From Rhopalosiphum padi (Eukaryota; Arthropoda; Insecta; Hemiptera; Aphididae), in NCBI RefSeq assembly GCF_020882245.1, contig NC_083598.1:53295858-53359857 (forward strand): a stretch of DNA of 64,000 nucleotides. Reading direction: 5' to 3'. The stretch's first letter is position 1. The number at the start of each line of letters is the position of its first letter. The notes under the pieces are model-generated. The model was given only the letters and a program-made list of their open reading frames with translations. It was not told the origin of the DNA and did not search any database. Position numbers and translations under genes: made by a program. Shown piece after piece: positions 12,545 through 26,600 of this stretch.

Positions 12545-14391
12545 GTAAAATTACTTTTTTTTTAAATAACCTAAACAGGTGGCCGTGGCCTTATAGTAAA
12601 AACAAATTCGTAAATTTTAAAATAAAACTTTTTTTTTACTGTTAAATAACACGTTTATACACACGTTGTTACGCAAATATTTCTCGCCTGTACGAATGGG
12701 TTTTGACAACATAGAAATGCAAGTGCTGACTTATATCGGACTAATCCACAGTGATATTATATAGTATACTGACAGCGCGAGACGTTAATAATATAATATT
12801 GATTATTGGCAACCGATCATATTGGTTATCGATCATAACCGATTGACAATAATACCAATAATACCATATATATATATATATAAATACAGAACTGCAACTA
12901 AAAGGTGACCGGCCGGCGTTTGCACTGATTAGGACAGTTATTTATACATATTTGTATACCTACCTAACTGGCCAATGACTGCTGACTGCAATACTGAAGT
13001 CTGAAAGTTGCAATAAGTTGTAATTTCCTAAAATATGATATAAACGTTACACAATAGTTATAATTTCAAAACAAAAAATCTTTTTTACTGATGTTTATTA
13101 GCTTATTAGCTATTATAATATATCATTATATGATTATATCTACAATCGACATTTTATATTTTATAATATATAGTATTCTAAAATAGTTGTTAATTGACTA
13201 ATTTCTAGCTATTTACTACGTGTACCACATGTTCATATTATGCCATAAGATAAATAATATATTATCATTAATGTGTTTCTCTACGCATAGATGTAGTTAA
13301 ATTGTCTGTACGATGCGCCGGACAAACCGAATACTGGGATACACGAAATTTATTATTATTATTATTATTATTATATTTATATTCATTAAATGACAAAAAT
13401 GATAAAATTTTTATCTTTTTAGCTGTCAATAGAGACGTTATTATCTATTAATAGTTATTAATAGTTACTATACAATATCAATTATTTTATTAATCATCTA
13501 TCATTGATTATCGTAATAATTATGTTACTAGACACGTAATAACTATTTTTCCTTATCTTGCACAATTATTTTTAAACCATATTGAATTAATGAAATAAAT
13601 TTGAATTTTAAATAAATGAAAGATTGATTTTGAGAACATTCATAAGTTAATTTTTTTTTTCATAATATCAATTGCAAATAAAATTTTGATAATTTACTCT
13701 TCTCGAGCATGGCCCTTATTTAAGCTACCTAATATATTGCTCAACTTTGTTTCGTATATTGTTATTTGCTTGTAGTTGTGATACTATACTGAATTATTAT
13801 TCAAGAAGAAGAATTCCTGTTTTGAAACATAAACAAATATCATATATTTCGTTTTATTTACTAATAAAATTATTTACTGATTTACTTATTTATTGATTAT
13901 TGATACCTAATGATTTTTTTTTATTCCAGCTGTAATCTTAGGTATCTATATACCTCGGTAACTTTTTTCCAAAGCAAATAGGTATATACTTTAATAAAAA
14001 AAAAAAATTAAGGTATTGTATACTTTGTCTAATATATTATTTAAATTAATAACAAGATATATGTATAAGATATAAAAATAATTTAATAAAAATGGTTAAA
14101 TTTTTTTATAACTGATGATGATTTTAAAAATCAAAACCGTGTTAAATATTAGCATAGCATAATTCAAAGTATAATTAATTAATCAGAATTATTTATGTTT
14201 TTTTTTACATTTTTTTAAAATTATATATACTATATTTAGCCATGAATCATATATTTTAAATTATATGTAATTCTAGATTATTGCATAATGATTTTATAAG
14301 GCGTCTATTACATATAAAATTAGCCAAGTGTAGCAAAAATTAGTGAACTCAAAGTACTTGAAAAACTGATTCAGACTATTGAAATATGGTG
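12545..14391. other. Gene-free spacer
   Basis: AT-rich sequence with short GC-richer patches at about 12690-12760 and 12900-12930; the latter (GGCCGGCGTTTGC) recurs inverted near 40820. A TTA microsatellite lies at about 13351-13372. Nothing else is recognised. Confidence 0.4.
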
Positions 14392-14621
14392 CTAATGTTT
14401 TATACATTTACTATATTGCCTGATATGTAAATAGGCATTTACGAAAAATGAAGTTAAAACAAAATGGTAATAATACACGTAGGAATAAAGCGTAAGAATA
14501 GCCATCAGGACCAAATTACTTAGAATAATATAATAACAACAAACCATGTAAAAATGTAAAATACATATTGAGAGATCATTAACTATACAACGAAATAAAT
14601 AAATATTATTTATAGAATTCC
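14392..14621 (-). CDS. Type-2 terminal exon, unit 1 (hydrophobic tail)
   Basis: After acceptor GGGTGTAG it reads 75 residues in phase 1, beginning NSINNIYLFRCIVNDLS and continuing as an aromatic- and Leu/Ile-rich hydrophobic stretch with two adjacent Cys before the stop at 14392. The copy in unit 2 is the same for 16 residues and then diverges completely (breakpoint near 41933). Confidence 0.5.
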
Positions 14622-17600
14622 CTACACCCATTAATGTTATAGAAAGGAAGAACGACATATTATGTCGATATATTTAGTGGATAGATTAGTTTATTTCCTA
14701 TATCGGACCCATTTTAGCACATCATATATTTTTATTACCTATTAATTTACGTAAGTTAAAATTAGAACATAAACCAAAATTTATTTTTACAAAAATAGGT
14801 TTGAGTAAAAAAAATATAATTTTCCACAGGTCTGCTTTTGTTTTACAATTCCATTTAATTATAGACATATAATATAAATCTTAATGTACAAATCTATATT
14901 TTATTATCTTTTACATTTTTTACACACTTTTATCTTATTTATTTATTTGATTGATACATTTAACTTTTGATGATTGTAAATATTATGTAAAATTTATAAT
15001 CATTATACAGAATAATAATGTTGGTACTTAAACATAAATTTAAATTAATAATTAAAAAAAAAATAACTGAAACCTTGATTTTTTATTAATTAAATTTTTT
15101 TTTTATAAGAAAGTTTTAATGACACCCATAACAGTCATTCCTACTATATTTATAAGGGCAGAGGTAGCTGAGAGTTTTGGAAAAGATTTGAATAAAAATA
15201 TTTTTGAGTATAATTCACATCTTCATTGATAGAAATACAGTATCCGATCACCGGACCTGAAGGGTAATTTGAATAATCTGTAAAATTAATCGGGATTAGA
15301 TTGGTTGATGGTTTACCAACATATTATTTACTCGTTAATTTGCAAATAATAATATAATTTACTCCTAATTATGAGTGTACATTTTTAACACAAAACCTGA
15401 GGTCAACACGGATCCAAATTATTTGTACATAAATATAATATTTAATTATTACTAAATTAATACAATACAAATTATTACAAAACTCAGTTTTAATTCAGTA
15501 ATAAGTCAAAATATGATTATAACATATACTACTTAGGTAGGTAAATTGATAGTAGGTATTTATAGTTAATATTAGTACACAATAGTACATAATACCTTCA
15601 AATTTTGATACGTAATCTTTGGCCAAATCTGTAAAAATAAGATACATTATTGTGATATTTATCTCTAATTTAACGTTATAATAATTTTATATAGATAAAT
15701 GGAATACTAGTATCAAATATTTATATAGAAAAAATATAGGTAGTTAATCACTATTTATTTTACGATTCCTATAATACATAGAATAATTTTCTTAATATTT
15801 TAACTCTTATTAAGTTAATTATTGACATTAGAATTTTTCGATTAATTTCTACAAATGTTGATGAATATGTCTCCTTAGGTTAATAAACCTGAAAATGGAA
15901 TTCAATATCCCTTCAATATTGTTTATACATTTTTATAAAAATACTAGCTATCCCCGTGCACTTCGTCCCCCTACAAAATGCACCAGCGTTGAGTTTGGTT
16001 GCCTATAACTGTCTCGCCTACATAGAGTTGCATTTTTTCAATCGATTAACCGATTATGAATCATTTGTTAAAAATAATATATTATTCGAATAAACCATTA
16101 AATAATCACATCCTTAAACATAATAAAGAGGTAATATATTGAGGTCATTAACCAGGAAAAATATATCTAGTATCTATTATGATGAAGATAAAATTACACA
16201 CATTGATCATAATTTAATCAAAATCGGTTGAGTAGTTTCGGAATGCATCGAAAACATGTATATGTATATGCTTGGGCGTAAAATTTCCTTGTTAGAAGGG
16301 GGGCGCTTAAATTATAAACATAGAAAAATTTTATTGTAACAATTATTATAAAAGATATTAAGATGTAGGTATTTAAAATCTTCAAAATTATTTACTTAAC
16401 GGCGTATAAATGTATAATACATATAACTTTTTATCGTTGTCGTTATAAAATATTAACGAATAGCTCAATCATTTTAATTTTCTATAAATTTACAATACAG
16501 AATTCATACATGAAAATTAAATGTTCACATAACACATTTACACATATACCTATCGGATATTCTGATAAGGAGTTACGTTTACATTTTATAATTTTCTCTA
16601 ATAAATAACCTTAAATTTCTTGAAAAACTTAAAAATGTGTAGGGGGGCTAAGCTCCCCTAAGTCCCCTCAATTTACTCCTATTTGTATATGTACTCGTAT
16701 ATTTATAGCCTTATAGGTATATAATTTATACAATTAACACGTTAATAATACACGTTTATTTTACTAGATAACTCAGAGGTTTTTTTAATTTAGACAAATG
16801 CTATTGCAATAGAAACCTCCTCTGTGACTCTTTCGTTTGAAAAAAAAATCAAGAAGATTCATAATATAATTAATATATTATTAGTTGGATTGAGTAATTT
16901 TAGTTTATAATTATTTATAGTATCGGGGTTCATCCCGAGTAAACATTGTGACACATGATTTATATGTATAAGAATATATTATGGAGATAGAAGATACTTT
17001 ATAGATAGATTGTTACTATCACGGTCGGTCACGGTAATATCCGAAATACTCCGTGCGAATAAGCATGTAAATTTAAATTTAATATTTAAAAATTAATTCC
17101 GAACATTTTCATATTCTCTCATCTTTTAAACTTTCTCTTTCCACAAATAATTTAAGACCAAAATTAGTTAAATCGGTCCAGCCGTTCTCGAGTTTTAGCG
17201 AGACTAACAAACAGCATTAGATTTATATATATATATATATAGATTTAGTAGAAGACGTACCGTATATGGGATAATAGTACCAAATATTTAAAAAAAATAT
17301 AGGCGTTTAATCACTATTTATTTACTTATGAAATATGTAAAATTGAAACGTCTTAACATATTTTAACATTTATTTTATATCGAAACCACTAAACAAAATA
17401 ATATATATAATAACATTTTTAGTTTATAATATTATACAGGCCTACTTAATTTTATACGTTGATGCAACAATTAATTTATTTCAATACCGATTAATTATAT
17501 TATTACATACAAAGAATATATAACCTTCTTAATAAATCTTGACTATGTATACCTATATGTATTGCAGTCACAACTCACTAGGAATATAAAAATCACCAAA

Positions 17601-20600
17601 AATGATCTAAATGCTACTAACTATTACATTTAACGTCGATATATTGCTTGTATGTATTTATTGGGTGTACTCCTTTTTAATACCTATAAAAACTTGATAT
17701 CTCATAGAATTAAATTTTAGATTTATAACCTTTTAGTGTAATTTGAATACTGTGATTTTCAATTTAAAGGGTGTTTTTTGTTAGAAAATTGGATATAGGC
17801 GGTTTTTTGAAAGGAAAATGTAAAATTTAACTATAGTTATCCAAATAACTTAATAACCCGAAAAACATATAAAATATTCAGGAATAACAAAATACCAATA
17901 TTTAACTAAATTGATTTTGATTTTTGGTGTTAATTAAATGTTTATAACAGTCAGCACTTGAAATTATCATTTGGTAAGTAATTTTGTTAACAATTTCTAT
18001 ACATAGCATAATTCAATTAATATTTTTATTGAGTTATGTATTGATATTAGAATTTTTCAAGTCATTCCAACAAACGTCGATATAAATGTTTCGTTAGGTC
18101 AAAATTCAAAATTTAATTCAATATTCTCCAAAACATGTGATTAAAAATACATAAAAATATTTAGTAGAAAACGCACCTCAATAATTATAAATATATTTCC
18201 CACAAAATTAAATTTAGAATATACGTACTTTCAAATATTGTTTCTAAAAAATAAAATTGATAAATTATTATTTTACTGTGATATTTTGTGTGCCTGATTC
18301 TACCATATAATCAAGTATATAATGTAAAAAATATATTATATACACACGCATTAAAAATTATCTATTATAAACCGATTATAAATCAAAAGAAATAATTTAT
18401 TCTTGTAATACTTTACAAATTGTTGATCATTTTTATAAGAGTCCATGACATCAATGGCGATATAATAAAAACCGATTTTAAATATAATGTATTTTATAAA
18501 CAAAAGGAAGTTTAAAATAAGATATGTGAGTCAAATGAAATTTGGTCCTCAAACTACCATCGGCACTAAAAATCCACTGTGCAATTTTGATGTTTCGTAG
18601 CTTCTACACACAGTAAAATGTACCAAGAATAAAGGTTAAAAATCCACAAAAGAACCTTAAATTGACTTTTTTTTGCAATTCCAATGAAACATTCCATACC
18701 ATGTAAAAATGTTTCAACGCTTGGTTTTAAGAAACAAATATAAACTATGTTCTGCATCGCAAAATTATACTGGTAAATGAACAGTCTATGAATCTTAATT
18801 GCTACCTGTGCAGTTATATGGTTCTCAGTAAGCAAGTATGAGACATAAATTTTTTAAACTGAGTTAAAAAATTTTATACATCAAATTAAAAAATATATAT
18901 TATATACCTAATATAATGCACTTACTGAAATAGTCTAGAAATAAAATGATAAATATACTAATTAATAAATTATATAATATATTATGATACTATATCACAA
19001 TATTATAAGAATATCGATGACCTAATATTGTCTTTCTACAAATATAATATTAATATGTAGAAATTTACAAACATTAACCGGTTGGAGTTGAACGTTTGCG
19101 AGACGTTATATTATTAGTTACTTTTTAGATTCTGAGCGAAGTTATAAAATCATTTGTTTATTAAATTGCCGGTAGGTAGCCTAATAGTTGAATTGCAATT
19201 ATTGAATTATGTTATTTGGTTTTAATAGTTTTGAAATATTAACAACCTCAAAAATAAATTTAAAAAATAATATGAAATACTTGTATAATAGGTATTAAAA
19301 AAAAGAATAAGATGGTTGAACATTAAAATTTTGAAAGTTTGGTTTAACTAAGATCAATTTACTAAAATACCTTAATTTGCTAGGACTATTCTATTATTAG
19401 CTAACGATAATAATTGAAAAGAAATTAAAACTCTAAGGACCATGTTGTTTGTATTTAATATTGTTATTTTAATATAATATTATATCCATGACGCGGCTTC
19501 GGTAGTGTGTTCGAATTTGTTGAATTACGGTGAGCCGATCATGAATATGCTGGTGTAGAACACAAGTTAGGTTAATACAACAAAAAGGTGGTTATTTTCT
19601 TTCTCTGCCGGAAAAATATACTTTAGGACGTTTATTTGTGTAGTAATGTAAGTACGTTTCAAAATGATAATATAAAAATTGCACAACACTGGGTGAACAA
19701 TAATCGTTGTTAAAAAATAAAATAATACACGATACACCATCAAAGTACTTATACTCGTAATTATAGGACTAGCGTCTGTATATTGAATAAATATATAAAT
19801 ATGTGATGCCCAACAGTCCTTCAGAATTTGAAAACTTTTATTAAACTAGCAACGAACATATTATGATAATGTAACTTTTGTTACTTTAACGATGTGCATA
19901 CGTTAAACTAAGATACTGATATACTGCAGAGTGTAAAATAACTTTTAACTGCAAATAATTTGTGTTGAACATGATGGCCGATGGGGCCTGCTAGATGCCA
20001 AATAGGGGGGCTTCGGACAAATCAGATTGTTGAGGTGTTGTCTGGGCGACACCGGCGAATAATCGCAATAACAAAAGAAGCGATCCTGTCACAGCCGAAT
20101 AAATATTATATTGGTTTAGCATCGTTGACGAATTTATTAACACAGAAAGACTATTAGTTATTACAATACTGGTATAATTATTAAAAGGTTTTGTAATAAC
20201 GAATAAGTCTACGGTATGGAGTAGGTGTTACACGCACGGTATCCGGGACGAGAGAGAGAGAGAGAGAGAGAGTGAGAGAGAGAGATAGGGTTTTGAGAGA
20301 GTATTTCCCATTCCCCTGTTGTCGCAACGGTGGAATCGGTTTTCGCGTCCTCTCGTGTGCTTTCGGCTAGTTAGTAGTTGATATAAAGCAGTACGCGCAA
20401 TAACGTATATTTCGTTATACATTACACGGATTCGCGTCAAACATATATAGAATTTTTATCTTTATTAATCTTTTTGACCAACACAATAATAGAGAGAGAA
20501 ACAATTGTTCTGGTTCACACAGAAGCTTCTGAGCGTCAAACAAAAAGTTTAACAAGAGTTTTCACTCTAGAGATGTAACGATGTTGCGATTAAAAATGTT

Positions 20601-23600
20601 ATGAGTTATATTATGTTGGCTGAGAGATTTATATACGTTGTCACATCTATAAGTTTAAAATCAAAGCTGAAACCTTAATTTTAATTGTTTATTAGAAAAT
20701 AAAACTCATTACTTACTATGAGTTACTGCAACAATATAAAAAATAATAAATAACAATTAGGGATTATAAAATATTCATAAAAAGCCTAGTTTAGGAAAAA
20801 TTATGTGTTTAAAAATCGAGGTCAATCATTGAGTGATAGTAAATTTATAAATTTAAAATAAAAATTATTGTGAAAGCTAGGAGAGATAATAGTGATAACG
20901 GTTAAATTAATTGAAAAAGATACTTAGTGTAAGAATAATACAAAAAACTATTTTAAATTAATATTCCTGCTATGTGTTGCTTCAATCATATTGAATATAA
21001 TTTATGAAGAATTATCAGAATTTCAAAATGTTCAGTAATATTCCATAGGAGAGCCATTTAACGTCAAACTAGGATATAATATGAAATTATTTTTTGCTAA
21101 TCTCTGATTTATTTTACCATATAGATAAAACCTATTAGTTTAGAATCAAAAAATAATATTTAGTTTACAATAAAATAAAAGCTGTATAGGATAATTTAGT
21201 TAACTAATTAAATATTTATTTGAAAAATTCAATAATTACACGTCATATATTCTGAAAAAATAAGTTTTTGTTCGTGATAAAGTAATATTATTAATATTAA
21301 AATATACAATAAATTAATTGTTTTGTTAATTATTGTGTTTATAAATATTGTCAGTGGGAATTAACTTTAAAATTGTTAAATTTTAGGATTTGAACATAAG
21401 ATTACATTTTTAAATACTGCACACATTTAAAAAAAAATGCTATTAATTAGTTATTTTTACAAATATATTAATTTGAATTATATTAACCAGAACTACTTGT
21501 ATCAGTGGTTATTGCTGAGTAATAATAAACTAAACTGATGATTAGGTCTGCTGTATTGTTAATGTAAAAATATCGAAATAGATAAGTTTTAGTGTTCCAA
21601 AAATTGAAATAAAAACATAGCCTTCTTTAAAATTATATTCTCAGAATCAAACATTTTAGACATATTCAACGCGAAATACCTAAATTAAATATTAAATAAA
21701 AAATAATACGTACCAAAAATACCTGTGGACAATCATTTTTTAATTAATTTTTGAATAAAACGTATGAATTATTTGAATTTTAAAATATACAGTTATACTA
21801 CAGGAGAGTTACTTTAACTTCACACTGACTAATTTCATGTCTAATAACAACAAAAACTTTACCGAGAACTAGTGTCCTGGTGTAGCGTAAATATTCCCAT
21901 TTCCCGCTGTTGTTTTATTAATTTTGACCACAAATTTTACCAACTAGATAGTATGATATACCAAATATAATATATATTAATATAGAAGCATATTTTTTAC
22001 ATCTAAAATTGTTTAACGCAAAATACCTTAATAATAATATGTAAAATAAAAAATAATACATACTCAAAGAACCTGTGGACAATCATTTTTTAATTAGTTT
22101 TTAAATAAGATATATTATTTAGTTCTTCTGAGTGATTTTATTATCAAACAACACTCATCATTTCAAAATCTATTAACAATTTTATATTTCTTTTTTTTCC
22201 ATTAGAACAATATTTCTAGATATTATTTTTTTAAGTTCTGTCTTTTTTGAATGACGATGTATATTTTTAATTTTATATTTTGAAGCAAAATATGTTTTGG
22301 AGTATTTCGGTACATTAAAACCGAAATTCCGAAGAGCATTTAGTGATAATTATGGAATGGTATAGAGTACCCAGTACCCTGTAAAATGTTGGTCTACTAC
22401 TACAAAACTTGATCTTTAAAATATAAATACATATAATCAAGACACTGATGAAACTTTATGCATTTACATATTTGTTTAAGTTATATATAAGAAAAACTAG
22501 ATTTGATACATATATTTTTTTTTAATTCAATGATTTCATATTTAAAAATATTTATTACATTTTTTTGCATAGTTTAGGATTTTTACTACACATAACTATG
22601 ACTATTGTGATGATCTATACGATTTTATTGCATATTATATTGCATATTTTTTTAATTTACTCAGTTTGAAAAATGAAATTATTAAGAGTGAATTGTTTTG
22701 TAGCTACGGAACTGGCGGTTGCAGATCGCCGTGACTCGGCGCCGGGATGGCTGCAGGACGAAAAAAGTCAGCGGACCGCGCCACGACGCACCGCAGTCCT
22801 GATACTCTCTCTGTATTCTCTGGTCTCCCCCGCCAACTTATCGAGCGCGACGGTATTGGGCGCGAAGCTACGTAAAAAAAAAAATGCGGAGCGGTCACTA
22901 CCGTAGTACATTACACGAGCCAGAGTTTGCTCATTGAATGTGTGTAAATTTGCCCATTTTCTTTAGCCAGGGCTACAGACTAATGAATGGACGGATTGGT
23001 CCGTTTGTGGTATCAATAGACCGGGCATAATGTGCAGATTATACCTTTGTCATTTTTGAAAAAATTGGTTGAATAACGCCGAATATATTAGCAAAACAGT
23101 GAAGTATTTTTGTTGCAAAAATATATTGTACTCGACCGTTTTAGTTATAACGTTTCACGTAGCAGCGGCAGTGACCGTATTACCCACCGTTGACAGGTTA
23201 CCTGTGCCTTCGCTTATCGTATTCGTATTTCTTGCAGAAATTTTCTGCCTTTCTGGCGACATTCAAAGTATATGTTTATTTGTAATAACCACGTGTAATT
23301 GTTGTATTCCGTTGTAGTAGTGGGCCGTGTGGATCGTCGACAGTTAATATTAATTATTAACTAAAATGTGTAAAACGATTTAAGCGTATAAAGAGGAAAT
23401 ATGAAAAAAAGAACTATTTGAAAAAAAAACACAAATACGATAATATCATGTATGGTTGTAAGTTCAAAAAATAGTTTTATCACCATAACCAAAAAAAAAA
23501 ATTTGTAAAAAATCAAAAAAACGACTTCCATAATATAATGGAAGCATAAAAAAAAATGGCTAAGATGCAATGACAATTTAATACATTTTGAACGATGGCA

Positions 23601-26600
23601 AGGCGAGGGGGGGGGTAAAGATGCTTATATTATAATAATGGAAAAATATAATTGAATATAACATTAAATAAACAAACATAATAATAATATAACAATATAA
23701 TAAATAAATAAAAACATAAAAACCTGCAAATCATATTACATGCCGGTACATAAAAATGTTATAAAAAAACTACTGATATCCCAACAAAAACCCTTCATCG
23801 AACTCCGTGTAAAAAATTGCTAAGTAAAAAAAAACTGGTCATATTCAGCATTATAAAGATGTGATATCGTCGTCACGTATCCGACGGCGTCCATGTTTTT
23901 CAAATATTAGCGTGGCGTGTAGCGTAATACGCCAGAAAAATGTTGGCATTGAACGTGTTAATAATGGTAAGTACGCTAAATTTTAAAAAAACCACTCATT
24001 TAAGACTTAAGCCTTATCATAAATAAATGCTAAGTAAATTAAATTTAAAATAAAATATTCTATCTCAATAATTTATTTGCTTTGAGAGAATTTATTTAAT
24101 TTATAAATTAATAATTAAGATTAAGACCTTTTTACAAAACAAATTTAGTAACATTTGCCATGGAAATTTGTTAAATAGTCCAGTTACGAACAGACATGTT
24201 TATTTGTCGAAATAAATTCTCGCAAAGTAAATAAATTAATGAGATATAATAACTTATTTTAAATTTAGTGTACTTAGCATTTATTCATGATATCAGATCT
24301 TTATAATGCTTAAGTCTTAAATGAGTAGTTTTTTTTTAAATTTAGTATACTTAGCCATTATAATTGATACCACGTCTGTTGTTTTATTTTTATTATATTA
24401 TTTTAATCGGTGTCGATAACCATTGACGCGCGGTGCGTGTTATGACGAGAGATGACGCGCACCGCCGCACCGTCGCGTCGATCCTATCGATAGACCAAGT
24501 TGATCATTTTTATTACGCAGTCTATTGTAACATTCTGCGACCAAACACGTATTTGTCCCGTCGTCATTAATATTTTATATAATCATGTAAAAGGCATAAT
24601 ATACGTTATTTACAGTCCACATATTCGAAAAGCGCTTTTTATTTTATAATTAAGCTAATCAACAACATCTTTATCCTGCTGAAGATGAACGGTATTTTTT
24701 GAATTAGCAATTTTTTACACGGAGTTTGGCAAAGTGTTTTTGTTGGGTATAATTTTTATTTGTAACTATTGTGACTTGGTGTTGCGTAAATATTCCCATT
24801 TCCCGATGTTGTTTTGTTAATTTTGACCACAAATATTTCCTTCTAGATATACTATGATATACCAAATATATATAAACATAGAAGCGTATTTTTTACTCTT
24901 CCGAAAATTGAAATAAAAAAAGTACATTCTTTAAAATTATATTCTCAGAATCCAAAATTGTAGACATGTTTAACGTGAAATACCTTATTTATATGAAAAT
25001 AAAAAATAATACGTACCTGAAGTATAAGCTGTGGACAATCATTTATTAATTAATTTTTAAATAAGATATATTATTTAGTTCTTCTGAGTGATTTTATTAT
25101 CAAACAACGCTCATTATTTCAAAATCTATTAACATGTTTATATTTATTTTTTTTTCATTAGAACAATATTTCTAGATATTATTTTTTTAAGTTCTGATTT
25201 TTTTGAAGGACAACTTACATTATTCATTTTATATTCTGAAGCAATATATGTTTTGGAGTATTTCGATACATTAAAATTGAAATTCGGAAGAGCATTCAGT
25301 GATAAGAATGGAATGGTAAGATGTACCCCGCAAAATATTGATCTATTACTTTATAAACATAAACTTTAAAATATAAATATATATAACCAGGATTCAGAAC
25401 TTTATTTATATGCATACTTGTTTCAGAAATAGTTAAGAAAAACCAGATTTGATACATAGATATTTTTTTAATTCAATGATTTTAAATTTAAAAATATTTA
25501 TTGCTTCTTTTTGCATATTTTACGATTTTTTTTACACCTGACACAAACATAGCTACTGTAATGATTTATATGTTTTTATTGCAAATTATCTTCTATAAAT
25601 TTTTAATTTACTCTATTAGAAAAATGAAATTATTACGAGCAAATAGTTTTTAGTTTTTGAGTTATGAAACCGGCGATGAACGGTGCGCCGCAGTTCTGAA
25701 GATCCTCCTGGATTCACTCCCAGAATTTCGTAACTTATAAAATATTCGTCCTCGTTTCGATTATTATGTATCTAAATTCTGCGATAAACATTTTGCTTCA
25801 GAAAGTAAAAGTAAAAATATATATTGTCATACAAAAAGCAAAAAATAATGTATTGATAAAAATAAAATAATTTTTTTAAATTTGTTGTTTTCCTTTACTG
25901 GAAATTATGAAGAACTTTTTTTCCAAAAACGAAATTTCTTAACAATAAAATTAAATAATAATAATAATATTTACATTTCATTGCGAGATCTAAAAAAAGT
26001 AATTTTAATTGTTATTAATGAGTTATTAATAATAATTATTATTGAGGTTTTTGAAGACATATGAATTATCTGAAAATTAAAATATTCTAAAATTCCACAG
26101 GAGCTATTTTAACTTCAGACTATAAACAAAGGAAATACTTTATTTTGATGATGATTAAATTCTAATCGGATCAAATGAATGAATTGATATTAAAACAATG
26201 TGTGTTTTTTACATTTATTTAATTATATTATATTATGTCTTTAAAGTCACTATTCATGTGAAAAATTATTCAATTTACAATTTTGTGACTAGTTTCTAGA
26301 GGGAAATTGAATCAAGTCAGTACATTATTAGGGGTTAACAGTAAATATAATTTCTAATGCTCCTCATACTTAAAGGAAACCACTCATGAAAATATTAATG
26401 TTTTACAAAAACATGTTTTTACAAAATCGATTTTAATATTATGCTATAAATTTATTAACGGATTACCATACTATTTACGTTTTACCATATTTATATATTA
26501 GCATTTTCTATACGTCATGATATAATTTTCAAAATAAATAAAGCTATTAATAAACAAATAAACTGTTAGATTTTGGTTTAAGTAATTATTTTTTATAGAT

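Noticed and set aside
17950..17985. Plus-strand exon-like segment ending in GTAAGTAA
   Set aside because: Phase-1 reading hits TGA and the copy in unit 2 lost the acceptor AG.
18566..18835. Minus ORF of 89 codons, with a shorter copy at 44440-44670
   Set aside because: It overlaps the better-supported 18-nt exon PYNCT and carries an N-terminal frame different from the exon phase; conservation is explained by the recent duplication.
22376..22391. Possible exon QHFT and its copies at 25327-25342 and near 47520
   Set aside because: The segment between acceptor and GTAC donor is 16 nt, which breaks the phase rule; the third copy lacks a GT.
26090..26125. Repeated segment reading SEVK or similar before a stop (also near 21045, 21815, 48300)
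   Set aside because: It would need phase 0, unlike all other exons; short openness before a stop is expected by chance here.
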